Part shown: one piece after another, positions 1 to 8,385 of the stretch
Numbering within the stretch: position 1 is the first letter of the stretch
How the letters are laid out: the number at the start of each line of letters is the position of its first letter
Source of the DNA: Bacteroidales bacterium
GTDB lineage: Bacteria > Bacteroidota > Bacteroidia > Bacteroidales > UBA932
Direction of reading: 5' to 3'
DNA: 64,000 nucleotides
Assembly: GCA_016281315.1 (NCBI GenBank)
Contig: JAEEIJ010000056.1
Coordinates: 1-64,000, forward strand
The notes under the pieces: generated by a model
Database searches by the model: none
Told to the model about the DNA's origin: nothing
The model's input: only the letters and a program-made list of their open reading frames with translations
Position numbers and translations under genes: made by a program

Positions 1-1717
1 TAAGAATAGTGGTGGTGACCGAATATATGTTAGGGTTCTGGTTATTGGCAGTCAGATCAACAGGAATACCTACAGCCGTAGCATTAACCTGGGCAGAGCC
101 TAAATAATGAGGCTGATAAGTTGATGAAATGTTGCTTCCGGTAGTGGATTGACCGGAATTGTCCCAAACATTGATTCTGGTGGTTGTCGCTGCGCGTCCA
201 TTGACATACACGTTGGGCTTGCTGTTGTCGTCGTTGACAGTATCGATGTTTTTAATAAACAGCGGCGGATACTGCGTGACGATCAGGGTTTTGTCGTACT
301 GGCCGATATCGTCGTTTGCGAGCTGCAGGACGATCGTGTATGTGAAAGGCGACACATCATAGTTGTCCGTGGTGAAATCGTAGTGCAGCGTATTGCTGAT
401 ATGGATAAAATCGCCGTCGGTCGCTTTAGCCACTTTTGCGGTATTGTCCTCGGTCCAGGTTGCGCCGGAACTGAAAATCTTATATTCCAGCTTTTTGCTC
501 CTGATAGCAACGGCGCCGCTGGCGAAATAAGGAATATCCAGCGTGTTGCCGTAGAACTTGACGTTCAGGGGGTCCGGAACATTCACATCCAGGTAGTAGC
601 CGGGAGACATGGTGGAGGAGATCTCGTTGCCGGTTCTCCAGTCCATGACCTGGTAGCCGCAGGGGACATTCACGGCCTCGTCGTCGGCATCGCCACCCAG
701 CTGGGTAACATCCAGGATCAGGTGATACCAGTTGTTGCTCTCAAAGGTATTGGTGGGAAGCATGACCTTATAATAAAACTCCTTCTGCGATTCCTGCACG
801 ATGCCGGAAGTGCTGCGGGAAAGTTTCCAGGGAACGATGAGTTTGATGTAGGGCTCGATGGCGGAACCGTAGGTCCAGTTCTCCGGATAGGTATAGAAGG
901 GCGCGGAGGAAAAAGCGGTGGAGAAATTGGGTTTTCCCGGAATGGTCGTATTGTCGATGTTGGGGAAATAATCGAAGAAAGTATGGTTCGGGTCCACGCC
1001 GCCCACAAGCGTTTCCGTGGTTCCGTTGCAAAGATACACGCGGATATTGCTGCCGTCGGTGAGGGGCGTCCAGGTCTCGGTGACGTGGCCTCTGTCGTGC
1101 TGGACCTCATCCTTCAGGTAGAAATCCATCGTGACCTTGGCGGGGAGGCGTTTAAGCTCCACCTCCGCCTGACCTACCAGCGTCTGGCCGGCAACCGGAG
1201 CTACGGTGATTCCCTCCGCAAGACCTGTCATGACAAGGCAAAGGTCTTTGTCGGCTGCAGGCATGATGTTTCCGCCGGCTTCGGCCGTGAAGGTGTGGTG
1301 GGAAGACTCGTCGAGCGCAAGTGCCTGCAACTGGGCCATGGTGGCATTCAGGCTGCCAATGACGAAGTCGGTTTCCAAACCGGGGTAGTTTGCAATGGAG
1401 AATACCTTGTAAGTATCGTTCTCAATAACTCCGGACTGGATGAAGCAGGTGAAATTGGATTCAATCTCAGGGGAGAAGCGCCAATGGTGCTTGAATTTGG
1501 TGTCGGCGTCGCTGAACAGGAATATATCCAGCGTCTTGATCAGGTTTTCGTTGCCCACGCCGGGTTTGTCGGCCTTGGTGCTCACATCCAGGCAGGAGAA
1601 CGTAAGGCGGATCCCGTCTCCTTCCGGGGCCGGAAACTCCTGCACCGGAACCCGCTCGCACGCGGCGATTGAAAGAAGCGCTGCAAAAACGGCTGTTATG
1701 ATGATTGACTTTTTCAT
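1..1717 (-). CDS. Fimbrillin-like surface lipoprotein, 3' end outside window
   Basis: The frame is open from an ATG at 1717 to the left edge of the window, so about 572 residues are visible and the C-terminus is missing. The N-terminus MKKSIIITAVFAALLSIAAC is a lipoprotein signal peptide with a lipobox ending at Cys20. The rest is beta-rich with many Thr/Asn/Tyr residues and no enzymatic motif. Length, signal and context resemble the large Mfa/FimB or DUF4906-type anchor and accessory proteins of Bacteroidales fimbrial loci; this family assignment is an inference from style and neighbours. It starts 6 bp after the stop of the upstream fimbrillin-like gene, so it is the third or later gene of that operon. 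It probably acts on the outer membrane as a pilus subunit, anchor or adhesin. Confidence 0.7.
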   Translation of the reverse strand, partial: MKKSIIITAVFAALLSIAACERVPVQEFPAPEGDGIRLTFSCLDVSTKADKPGVGNENLIKTLDIFLFSDADTKFKHHWRFSPEIESNFTCFIQSGVIENDTYKVFSIANYPGLETDFVIGSLNATMAQLQALALDESSHHTFTAEAGGNIMPAADKDLCLVMTGLAEGITVAPVAGQTLVGQAEVELKRLPAKVTMDFYLKDEVQHDRGHVTETWTPLTDGSNIRVYLCNGTTETLVGGVDPNHTFFDYFPNIDNTTIPGKPNFSTAFSSAPFYTYPENWTYGSAIEPYIKLIVPWKLSRSTSGIVQESQKEFYYKVMLPTNTFESNNWYHLILDVTQLGGDADDEAVNVPCGYQVMDWRTGNEISSTMSPGYYLDVNVPDPLNVKFYGNTLDIPYFASGAVAIRSKKLEYKIFSSGATWTEDNTAKVAKATDGDFIHISNTLHYDFTTDNYDVSPFTYTIVLQLANDDIGQYDKTLIVTQYPPLFIKNIDTVNDDNSKPNVYVNGRAATTTRINVWDNSGQSTTGSNISSTYQPHYLGSAQVNATAVGIPVDLTANNQNPNIYSVTTTIL

Positions 1718-1723
1718 ATCACA

Positions 1724-3196
1724 CTACATGCTGGGGATGATGATTGTATAGGCGCCTTCGCGCTGAAGCTCGGAGTCCAGGGAGAACTCGCGGCCGCCGG
1801 ACGCCTGAACGGAGAAACTGAGGTCGGCCGTGATGGAAGGCTGACCTGCAGCCGGACGGTCGTCGTCATTGGCGGAGATGTAGAAGTCGATGGTGACGCC
1901 GGGATGGATATCGCCTGTCGAAGTTCCGATGGATCCGGAACCGGTGTGGATGTTGGCGCCATCATTGGGGGTGATGGTGTAGTAGTTCACATTCTGCGAC
2001 AGGTTGATGTGGTATGTGCATCGGGTGGGCGAGAATATCTTGAACATTCCGTGGATGGGCATCAGCCGGCCCTGAGGGTCTGTCTTGAAAGTGATATTCC
2101 TGCCGCTGATGCTGCAGGTGGCGGTATCCCAGTCTATCCACTGGGCCATGGCGGACTGATCCTCGGCCGATCCGGAAAGCTCGGTATAACTCCAGTCCCT
2201 GACGCTCTCTTCCACCTTGAAGATACCGCCCATGTAGGTAATCGTATAGGAATACTTATGACCGCCCTTCCAGTTTGTTCCTTTGGGGAAAGACAGGAGG
2301 GAATGACGGATAAGGGGATCTCCGGTGACCGGATTCGTCTCGCCGTAAATCTGGTAAACGACGTCGATAACGTCTTTCAGTTCGGCTTCGGTCGCCGGCC
2401 AGAAATAATAGAAATCCTTGATGTTGGACTGCTGCTGCGAGAGCATGTCGACGGGCATAGCCCCTTTGCCGTAAGACATGCCGCCGAAGTCCGTCCTGGC
2501 CGAGAAATTGCCGGTATGCGAGGCATTGTTGAAGACTACATCGGCCGTTCCGTCATCGTTGAATGTGATGACGGTTTCCTTGCTGTTGATGAAGTTGTCG
2601 TTCAGATAGACTCCATAAAGGTAGATGGGCTGCTCTCCGTTCGGGGTCTGGTCGGAAATCTGGAAGGACATGGCCACCTGGGCAAAAAGGTGGTTGAAGA
2701 CAAGGGGAACATCCGAGTAGTCGTTACTGGACGTGTTCCGGCTCACCGGATTGGAATACAGGAAGTCATACTGGCGGGTCGAGGTGCTGAGGGCCTTCGC
2801 CGGTATGGTGAGCACATTGCCGCTGACACTCAGGCCTGTGCCGAAGAAGGCGGCGGTGCTGTAGGTCTCGTTGTTCTCCAGCCAGCTGAAGAAAAGGTGG
2901 GTGCCGCCGGTCCACTCATAATCCCTTGCGGTGCCATAGGTCCACTTGGCCCCGCCGGCATTCCACTTGAGGGTATTGTTGATGTGATAGCTGTTGTCGT
3001 TGTACCAGTCGCGGATCTGGAAAACGCAGGCGTTGTTCACGGCATCGGTTGCCTTGGTCTGTACGGGTGGGGCAAAGCGTATGCCTTTGCTTTCCGCCTT
3101 TTCGGAGATGGGCTCGATCCGGTAGCAGCCCGGAACGAGCACCAGAGCCATAAGGGCCGCGAGAAATAGGGTGTTGTGCTTTTTCATCATCTTCAT
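1724..3196 (-). CDS. Fimbrillin family lipoprotein
   Basis: This 490-residue protein has a lipoprotein signal with Cys24 after ALVLVPG. A mature N-terminal segment follows containing KATDAV, similar to the region where Bacteroidales fimbrillins are cleaved by a gingipain-like protease. The stretch YDFLYS ... VPLVFNHLFAQVAMSF (about residues 143-180) is typical of Mfa-like_1 fimbrillins, where an N-terminal beta-sandwich precedes the strand-exchange C-terminal domain. Three starts are possible (MKMMKK); an AGGAG sequence lies directly before the first and 6 nt before the second, so the true start may be 3190. It lies between two other signal-bearing surface proteins in one operon and is probably a pilus stalk or tip subunit. 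Confidence 0.75.
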   Translation of the reverse strand: MKMMKKHNTLFLAALMALVLVPGCYRIEPISEKAESKGIRFAPPVQTKATDAVNNACVFQIRDWYNDNSYHINNTLKWNAGGAKWTYGTARDYEWTGGTHLFFSWLENNETYSTAAFFGTGLSVSGNVLTIPAKALSTSTRQYDFLYSNPVSRNTSSNDYSDVPLVFNHLFAQVAMSFQISDQTPNGEQPIYLYGVYLNDNFINSKETVITFNDDGTADVVFNNASHTGNFSARTDFGGMSYGKGAMPVDMLSQQQSNIKDFYYFWPATEAELKDVIDVVYQIYGETNPVTGDPLIRHSLLSFPKGTNWKGGHKYSYTITYMGGIFKVEESVRDWSYTELSGSAEDQSAMAQWIDWDTATCSISGRNITFKTDPQGRLMPIHGMFKIFSPTRCTYHINLSQNVNYYTITPNDGANIHTGSGSIGTSTGDIHPGVTIDFYISANDDDRPAAGQPSITADLSFSVQASGGREFSLDSELQREGAYTIIIPSM

Positions 3197-3206
3197 CTCC
3201 TCTTTG

Positions 3207-4277
3207 TTATTCTACGCCTATCTCAATGTCGGAATGGGAAATCCACTGTTCCTGACGGGGATAATCGAAACTGATGTACCAGATGGCGCCGGGGACAAGG
3301 AGTCCGGAAATGTTGATTTTTGCCGCCGCCGGGAAAGTGATCCACTGGGCGTTCTGCTTCAGGCGCAGGGATCTGTCGGTGCCGTCGTTCAGATGGAAGG
3401 TGATCTTGATGCCGGTGATATCCTGAGGCAGGGCGAACACCTTGAAATTCATTTTGTTGTTGGTGGAAATAATGGGATTGTAGGGTTCATCCTTGTCGTT
3501 GTGGAAGACAACCCCGATGGTGTTGCCCGTGGTCCCGGTGGCAGAGTAGGCGAAGGACATGCCGGCAAGCGGGTCGAACGTCGCCGTTGCGGTGCCGGCC
3601 AGGGGCATGAAGGCGGCGGTCTCCGTCTCATAGGTGCCGGTTTCCATCTCGAAGCTCGTGATGGTGGTGTTTTCGTTGGCGCCCACAGTGAAGTCGAAGG
3701 TGGTGAAGGCCGGATAAAAATCCAGATTGATGCCGTTCTCTTCAGGATTGGTCTGGAGACCGGCCACCATAAATGCATTCGACATGTCGGGATTGAAAAC
3801 GAAGGTGTCGTTTTCCTTTTTGCTGTAGGTCACTACCTGGGAAGAAGGGATTGCGGCCGAGAGTTTATGGTCCTCTACGGTAACCTTGTCTGCGGGATAA
3901 CCCGACCAGAAGTCGTGGGTGCCCGTACCCCAGGTGAGGCCGTTCTCGGCGCCATAAGGCTTCAGGTCCGTCTTGCTGTTGACTCCCGCGACGGTGATGG
4001 TCTGCACCGAATACTCCTGGGTGGCCACCGCCACCTCGCTGTTTTTCATGGCAAGGACAATCACATCCCCGTTCGACCAGTCTATGCGTTCGTAGGTCTT
4101 GCTTCCGGTGCCGTCGTACGTGACGCCGCTGTACGAGGTCTTGGAGACAGGGGAATCGGGACGGGTTCTGGCGCGGAAACGGATGGCCCGGCCGTTCAAA
4201 TCCTTGGTGCAGCCGGAAAACCCGAGCAGGCACACTGCTGCGGCTGCGATGCAGATGATAACGCTTCTTGTTTTCAT
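3207..4277 (-). CDS. Fimbrillin-like lipoprotein
   Basis: The product is 356 residues, with signal MKTRSVIICIAAAAVCLLGF followed by SGC (Cys23), a lipoprotein box. The mature start contains RTRPDSPVSKTSYSG and a DWSNGDVIVLAM motif, a pattern common in fimbrillin family proteins (KTSY ... W.sGD.I). An in-frame ATG at 4295 would give a longer protein, but it would overlap the stop of the small gene at 4283-4462 and would place seven polar residues before the signal. The ATG at 4277, 5 bp after that stop, is therefore preferred. It is probably exported and lipidated, then assembled as a fimbrial subunit. The family call is moderately sure; the exact role (stalk versus tip) is not determined. Confidence 0.7.
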   Translation of the reverse strand: MKTRSVIICIAAAAVCLLGFSGCTKDLNGRAIRFRARTRPDSPVSKTSYSGVTYDGTGSKTYERIDWSNGDVIVLAMKNSEVAVATQEYSVQTITVAGVNSKTDLKPYGAENGLTWGTGTHDFWSGYPADKVTVEDHKLSAAIPSSQVVTYSKKENDTFVFNPDMSNAFMVAGLQTNPEENGINLDFYPAFTTFDFTVGANENTTITSFEMETGTYETETAAFMPLAGTATATFDPLAGMSFAYSATGTTGNTIGVVFHNDKDEPYNPIISTNNKMNFKVFALPQDITGIKITFHLNDGTDRSLRLKQNAQWITFPAAAKINISGLLVPGAIWYISFDYPRQEQWISHSDIEIGVE

Positions 4278-4282
4278 GGCTG

Positions 4283-4462
4283 TTACTTTTCCCAATCCTG
4301 ATTGAAGGATGACTGGGAGAAATCCATCGTCATCACTTCCTGTCCCAACGTTTTCACTTCGGAATCATTCTTCACCGTGGATGCGGCAAGAATTTCGGTT
4401 TCGATTTCTATTGAAACCGTCTTGATAATGGCAGGAGCAATATATCTCTTACAAGATCCCAT
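4283..4462 (-). CDS. Small conserved-type ORF heading fimbrillin operon (59 aa)
   Basis: A 59-codon frame starts at ATG 4462 and ends TAA 4283-4285, 5 bp before the next gene. The peptide begins MGSCKRYIAPAIIKTVSIEI and continues with ETEILAAST and a polar tail ending QDWEK. Short proteins with a K-Y-x-x-P ... E-x-x-ILA-x-S pattern commonly open fimbrillin and surface-protein operons in Bacteroidales; that comparison is from memory of the family style, not a search. There is no signal peptide or membrane segment. It shares the promoter near 4578 with the three fimbrillin-like genes. The function is unknown; a regulatory or assembly role is only a guess. Confidence 0.6.
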   Translation of the reverse strand: MGSCKRYIAPAIIKTVSIEIETEILAASTVKNDSEVKTLGQEVMTMDFSQSSFNQDWEK

Positions 4463-4516
4463 AGATACGCTACCTTCTAATTAACATTTTATCACTCAAA
4501 CGCTTACTCCAGACTA

Positions 4517-4557
4517 TCGGCAAATCTGCCAGTTCGGGGGGGGCGGGAAATCTGCCA
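4517..4557. repeat. Leader with G8 homopolymer and two AAATCTGCC repeats
   Basis: The presumed leader of the fimbrillin operon holds eight consecutive G (plus strand, 4536-4543) between two copies of AAATCTGCC. The homopolymer is long enough to slip. The repeats could be a regulator site; neither function is shown. Confidence 0.4.
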
Positions 4558-4577
4558 AAAGCCGGAAATTAATTTTG

Positions 4578-4585
4578 CAAAAGTA
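4578..4585 (-). promoter_or_regulatory. -7 element of fimbrillin operon promoter
   Basis: Read on the minus strand this is TACTTTTG, a match to the Bacteroidetes -7 consensus TAnnTTTG. No good TTTG lies 20 bp upstream. It would give an untranslated leader of about 110 nt before the small gene at 4462. Confidence 0.4.
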
Positions 4586-4616
4586 ACTCTTTTTTTTGAA
4601 AAAACCTACGTTTAAA

Positions 4617-5609
4617 CTACTTCTGATGCAGATTTTCGCGAAATAGATCTGTCAGGAATGAAACGGTTTCCCGAGGTGCGTAACGCAGGGAAAAATGGAA
4701 ATTGGAGATAATCCGCCCCAGCGTGTCCATTTTTCTCCTGAAGGCCCGTTTGTTCTGGACGGTATCCAGACGGCCGTCCCGGAAATGGCCGAAGTTGCCG
4801 CCATCGGAAACGATACGGAAAAGCGGCCGGGAATCGACGTGTCCGGGGACCTCCAGGGAAGGGTCGATGTAGTCCTTCACGAACGACAGTAAGAGGGCGT
4901 GCCAGCGCGAGAGGCCGCAGCGGCCGAACAGAGCATGAATCTGCTGATAATCACCTTGATAGACCTTATATGCGAAGGCGAAATCGAAAAGCTGGCGAAG
5001 CCCCACACCCACCCCGCAGGCATGCTTGAGGATGTGCGCGGAGAGCATCAGCAGTTCGGCCTCCGGAGTTCCCACGGGCGGGAGGACCGACTCGCGCACG
5101 TGGAGGTCGAAGTACCTCCGGTGCAGCTCCACTTCGCAGCCCTTGAGGAGGAAGGTTACACTGGAATCCGGCTTTTGGGTGCAAGCGATCCCGGCGGCCC
5201 GGATGAGCTCCAGTGCCTTTTGAAACCCCGTTTCAGGGAGATACAGGTCAATGTCCCCACCGGTCCGGAGCTCGGGAGAGGGATACCTGGCGGCACAGCT
5301 GCTGCCTTTCATGACCAGCGCCTCGAGCCCGCCGGCGCGGAGCAGCCCCAGCACTTCCTTCTCGGCTTGGGCCAGTTTCTGGTTCCGGTTCACCGTCCGT
5401 CGTAATTCGGCCAGCAGGGTGTACAGGGCGCGTTCGGGGAGGCGGGTGCCTTCCGGGAAACGCTCCGCCGCCTTGTACATCAGACCGATCACCGTCTGTC
5501 GACCGGCCGTGCGGATGAGTTCCATCCAGCCATCCTCGTCCAGGTGAGGCGGGGGCAGTTCCCCTCTCAGGATCTTAAGCAGGAGCTCCAGGTTTTGTTC
5601 AGGCGTCAT
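4617..5609 (-). CDS. Nucleotidyltransferase family protein (NTP_transf_5 type)
   Basis: This 330-residue protein fits the uncharacterised nucleotidyltransferase family often found in polysaccharide loci. The motif VMKGSSCAARYP (99-110) is followed by TGGDIDLYL (116-124), whose Asp119 and Asp121 match the GG...DxD metal-binding pair of the nucleotidyltransferase fold. The C-terminal half is helical (ILKHACGVGVGLRQLFDFA) as in this family. No sugar or protein substrate can be named from sequence. It is the last gene of the polysaccharide directon and overlaps the HAD gene by 4 bp, so the two are probably translated together. A role in modifying the glycan or a carrier is an inference from position. 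Confidence 0.7.
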   Translation of the reverse strand: MTPEQNLELLLKILRGELPPPHLDEDGWMELIRTAGRQTVIGLMYKAAERFPEGTRLPERALYTLLAELRRTVNRNQKLAQAEKEVLGLLRAGGLEALVMKGSSCAARYPSPELRTGGDIDLYLPETGFQKALELIRAAGIACTQKPDSSVTFLLKGCEVELHRRYFDLHVRESVLPPVGTPEAELLMLSAHILKHACGVGVGLRQLFDFAFAYKVYQGDYQQIHALFGRCGLSRWHALLLSFVKDYIDPSLEVPGHVDSRPLFRIVSDGGNFGHFRDGRLDTVQNKRAFRRKMDTLGRIISNFHFSLRYAPRETVSFLTDLFRENLHQK

Positions 5610-6016
5610 CGGCCAAAGAGCTTGCGGAGGAAAGAGCGTTTGTGATGATGCCGATGATGGGAATGGTGCCGGGTCCCGTTCACGATCCCGTAGATTTCCC
5701 CCCAGTCGGGCAGGCCCCCCAGGTTGCGGTCGTCGATGTAGACATCGGCAATGAGTTTGGTGGAGGTGGTTTTGTCCGAGAAGGTGAGGCTTCCCATGGG
5801 GGTGTCGCTGTTCACCGAGTAAAACGTGAGCCCGCGCTCCTTGCAGAAGCGGATGGCCTCTTCCAGCAGTTCGCCTTCGCGGGAGGTCCAGAGGATGATC
5901 TTATGCCCCTCGGAGGCCAGCCTGCGGAGCGTATCGATTGCAAAGGGCTTTTCCCTGCCTATCTTCGGGTACTTGTGTTCTACAATGGTCCCGTCAAAAT
6001 CTACTGCAATAATCAT
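5606..6016 (-). CDS. Small HAD-superfamily hydrolase, His-rich C-terminus
   Basis: This 136-residue HAD protein carries VDFDGTIV (5-12; nucleophile Asp6 and acid Asp8), ILWTSRE (41-47; motif II Thr44), a Lys at 87 (TSTKLIA) and YIDDRN (93-98; motif IV Asp95/Asp96). It is short and has no large cap, like the BT0820-type phosphatases of Bacteroides. The tail GTRHHSHHRHHHKR (114-127) is a striking histidine cluster that may bind metal or simply be a basic tail. It overlaps both neighbours by 4 bp (Wzc-like kinase upstream, nucleotidyltransferase downstream). It may dephosphorylate a sugar phosphate or another small phosphate ester during polysaccharide synthesis; the substrate is unknown. Confidence 0.75.
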   Translation of the reverse strand: MIIAVDFDGTIVEHKYPKIGREKPFAIDTLRRLASEGHKIILWTSREGELLEEAIRFCKERGLTFYSVNSDTPMGSLTFSDKTTSTKLIADVYIDDRNLGGLPDWGEIYGIVNGTRHHSHHRHHHKRSFLRKLFGR

Positions 6017-8382
6017 TTGTCGTCTTTTTCTCCGTATCCGTAACCATAACCATAGCCATATCCGTAACCATAGCCATAACCGTATCCATATCCGTAACCA
6101 TATCCGTATCCGTAGCCATAGGAGGTCCGGATGTCGCCTCCGTTAAGGATGATGCTGGGATTGTTCAGGCGGCCGCTCTGGTAAATCGCTTCCAGTTCGG
6201 GAAGCGCCCTGCGGTCCACTTTCCCATTCCGGAGGATGAACAGGTTCATGTCCACCAGCCGCTGGATAACCATCATATCGGCCACGGCATTCACCGGAAC
6301 GCCGTCCAGGAGGATGAAGTCGTATTCTTTCCGGAGTGCCTGGATGAGGGTGTCCAGCCGTGCCCGCCCCAGCAGTTCGGCGGGATTGGGCGGGATATGT
6401 CCTCCGGGGATGAAGTCCACCCCGGGCATAACGTCCTTGTGCAGGATGGAGGAAAGCTGCACGGAATCGTCGAAGATGTAGTTGGACAGTCCCGGGACGC
6501 CGTGCTTGAGCGAGAAGAAATTCGAGGAGGTTCTCTTGCGGAGGTCGAGGTCTACCAGCACCACCTTCTTCTTGGCGTCGGCGAGGCAGGCGGCCATGTT
6601 GATGGTCAGGAAGGTCTTACCGGCCGACGCCGCAAAGGACGTCGTGGCGATAACGGGGGCCGAACAGCCTTCCGGGCGCATGTAATCCAGGTTGGTGCAC
6701 ATGAGCCTCATGGCCTCGGTGAACACCTTGGACTTGGAATTCTTGTAGGCCGTGGTCAGCGTGGAATCGCCCTTTTCGCGCTTTTTCTCCCGGGCGTAGG
6801 GGATATCGGCCAGGAAGGGCATCTTGGTGCCTTCTTCCACGTCCTTGCGGGAATGGACGCGGTTGTCGATGAGAATCCGGACAATGAGCACGACCGCGGG
6901 AGCCAGCAGGCCGATCAGGAAGGCTATCAACAACATCTTGTCGCGGGAAGGATAAACGGGATCCCAGCTCGATGTCGCCGAATCGATCATCCGGGCGTTG
7001 GTGTCGGCCATGGCCTGGGTGAGGGAGTTTTCCTCGCGCTTGTTCAGGAGGAACATATACAGGGTCTCCTTGATTTTCTGCTGCCTTTCTATGGAGAGGA
7101 ACTGGCGGGCCTTGGTGGGCATCGAGGTGAACCTCCTCAGGGACTGGTGCTCCTGCTCGGCAAGGCCCTGACGCTGGGAGATGAGCATCGAGATGCGGCT
7201 GTCGATGAAACTGTTGACATCGGCCTTGAGGTCATTGATGCTGTCCTCCAGGCGGCTCACGGAAAGGCTGTACTCACCGCCGTTCTTGATGAGGCGCTCC
7301 CTTTCTCGGACCGTGGCGTTGTATTTCTGGATGGCCTCCTCGATATAGCTGTCTTCCGTGACGATGTTGGCCGGAATGACTTCGAGTCCCTGGAAGGCCG
7401 ACCTTACGTAGTCGCGCAGATAACGCATCGTGCTGATCTTGGTCTCCAGGTCTACGATTTCCTTGTTCAGGGCATTGTTCTGGTTCAGATACTCGGCGGC
7501 GGTCGCTTCCACGTTGAGGATGCGTTCGTTGGTCTTGAGCCGGGACAGGTCCTCTTCCACCGAGCCCAGTTCCTCCTGGATGATGGCAAGGCGCTCGTTG
7601 ATGAAGGCGGCCGTATTCACCGCAATCCGGTTCTTTTCCCTTACCGCATCTTCGTTATATTTCTGGACCAGGGTGTTCAGCACGTCGTTGGCCCGCCGGA
7701 AGGAATAGTCCATCAGGGAAAGCAGCAGGATGGAACCGTCGGTCTCGGCCTGGACAATCCTGAGCCGGGAAACGAGCTGGTTGGCCCTGGAGGGGACGGG
7801 AAGTTTCCTCACCCGGATTTCCTTGCCCAAATAGGAGCTGAAGCTGGAATTGGGGGAGAACATCACTTTGTGCCCGCTTACCAGGAGCGTGTCGCCCAGC
7901 TGCACGGTCTGTTTCTGCAGGCCGGATCCTTCCACGCTCACCTGCATTTCCCCGCAGGGAGTCACCTTAAGCTGGCACTGGAAGTCGTCGTCGTCCCTGA
8001 CCACGAACATCCTCACCGGGGCGTTCCGGTACAACTCCACGTCGCGGAGCCGGTTCTTCTCTATATAGTCGATATCCACATCCAGGGCGGTTACCACCAT
8101 CTGCATGAGCTCCTTGGACTGGAGCTGGAGGATTTCGTTGGACATGCTCACGTGGTTGATGAGGCTGTTGTAGGTGCCCAGCTGCACGGTGCTCTGGGTG
8201 TTGGAAGGGTCTTTGATGATAATTGTGGCGTCGCTCCGGTACACGTGCTGCATCTTGGAATAACGGTAGTACGCGAACCCCACGCACACCGCGACGCAAA
8301 TGACGAACATGTACCAGTAGCTCATCAGGTAGAAGAAAAGGTCTACCAGATTGACGCTGCCGTTGTTTTTTTTCTCGTCCAT
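6013..8382 (-). CDS. Wzc-like polysaccharide co-polymerase / tyrosine autokinase
   Basis: This 789-residue inner-membrane protein has a short cytoplasmic start, a first membrane helix (about 14-32), a long periplasmic Wzz-type region with coiled coil (about 250-420), a second helix near 480-500, and a cytoplasmic BY-kinase domain. The kinase P-loop SFAASAGKTF (near 585) is atypical: the usual GEGK is SAGK. It is followed by VVLVDLDLRK (Walker A') and FILLDGVP (Walker B). The tail (755-784) is fifteen consecutive Tyr-Gly dipeptides, the autophosphorylation cluster. Wzc proteins control chain length and export together with Wza and a polymerase, both encoded in this directon. It begins 3 bp after the Wza-like gene. 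Confidence 0.92.
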   Translation of the reverse strand: MDEKKNNGSVNLVDLFFYLMSYWYMFVICVAVCVGFAYYRYSKMQHVYRSDATIIIKDPSNTQSTVQLGTYNSLINHVSMSNEILQLQSKELMQMVVTALDVDIDYIEKNRLRDVELYRNAPVRMFVVRDDDDFQCQLKVTPCGEMQVSVEGSGLQKQTVQLGDTLLVSGHKVMFSPNSSFSSYLGKEIRVRKLPVPSRANQLVSRLRIVQAETDGSILLLSLMDYSFRRANDVLNTLVQKYNEDAVREKNRIAVNTAAFINERLAIIQEELGSVEEDLSRLKTNERILNVEATAAEYLNQNNALNKEIVDLETKISTMRYLRDYVRSAFQGLEVIPANIVTEDSYIEEAIQKYNATVRERERLIKNGGEYSLSVSRLEDSINDLKADVNSFIDSRISMLISQRQGLAEQEHQSLRRFTSMPTKARQFLSIERQQKIKETLYMFLLNKREENSLTQAMADTNARMIDSATSSWDPVYPSRDKMLLIAFLIGLLAPAVVLIVRILIDNRVHSRKDVEEGTKMPFLADIPYAREKKREKGDSTLTTAYKNSKSKVFTEAMRLMCTNLDYMRPEGCSAPVIATTSFAASAGKTFLTINMAACLADAKKKVVLVDLDLRKRTSSNFFSLKHGVPGLSNYIFDDSVQLSSILHKDVMPGVDFIPGGHIPPNPAELLGRARLDTLIQALRKEYDFILLDGVPVNAVADMMVIQRLVDMNLFILRNGKVDRRALPELEAIYQSGRLNNPSIILNGGDIRTSYGYGYGYGYGYGYGYGYGYGYGYGYGYGYGEKDDK
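6031..6120 (-). repeat. Fifteen 6-bp units encoding (Tyr-Gly)15
   Basis: Fifteen contiguous hexamers encode Tyr-Gly at the C-terminus of the Wzc-like kinase. Both Tyr codons and three Gly codons are mixed, so the tract is degenerate at DNA level and older than a simple slippage expansion. Confidence 0.9.
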
Positions 8383-8385
8383 AAT

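Noticed and set aside
4278..4295. Longer start (ATG 4295) for the first fimbrillin-like lipoprotein
   Set aside because: It would overlap the small upstream ORF and add polar residues before the signal peptide.
6031..6120. Tandem repeats as a CRISPR array
   Set aside because: Units are 6 bp with no spacers and encode Tyr-Gly in frame.
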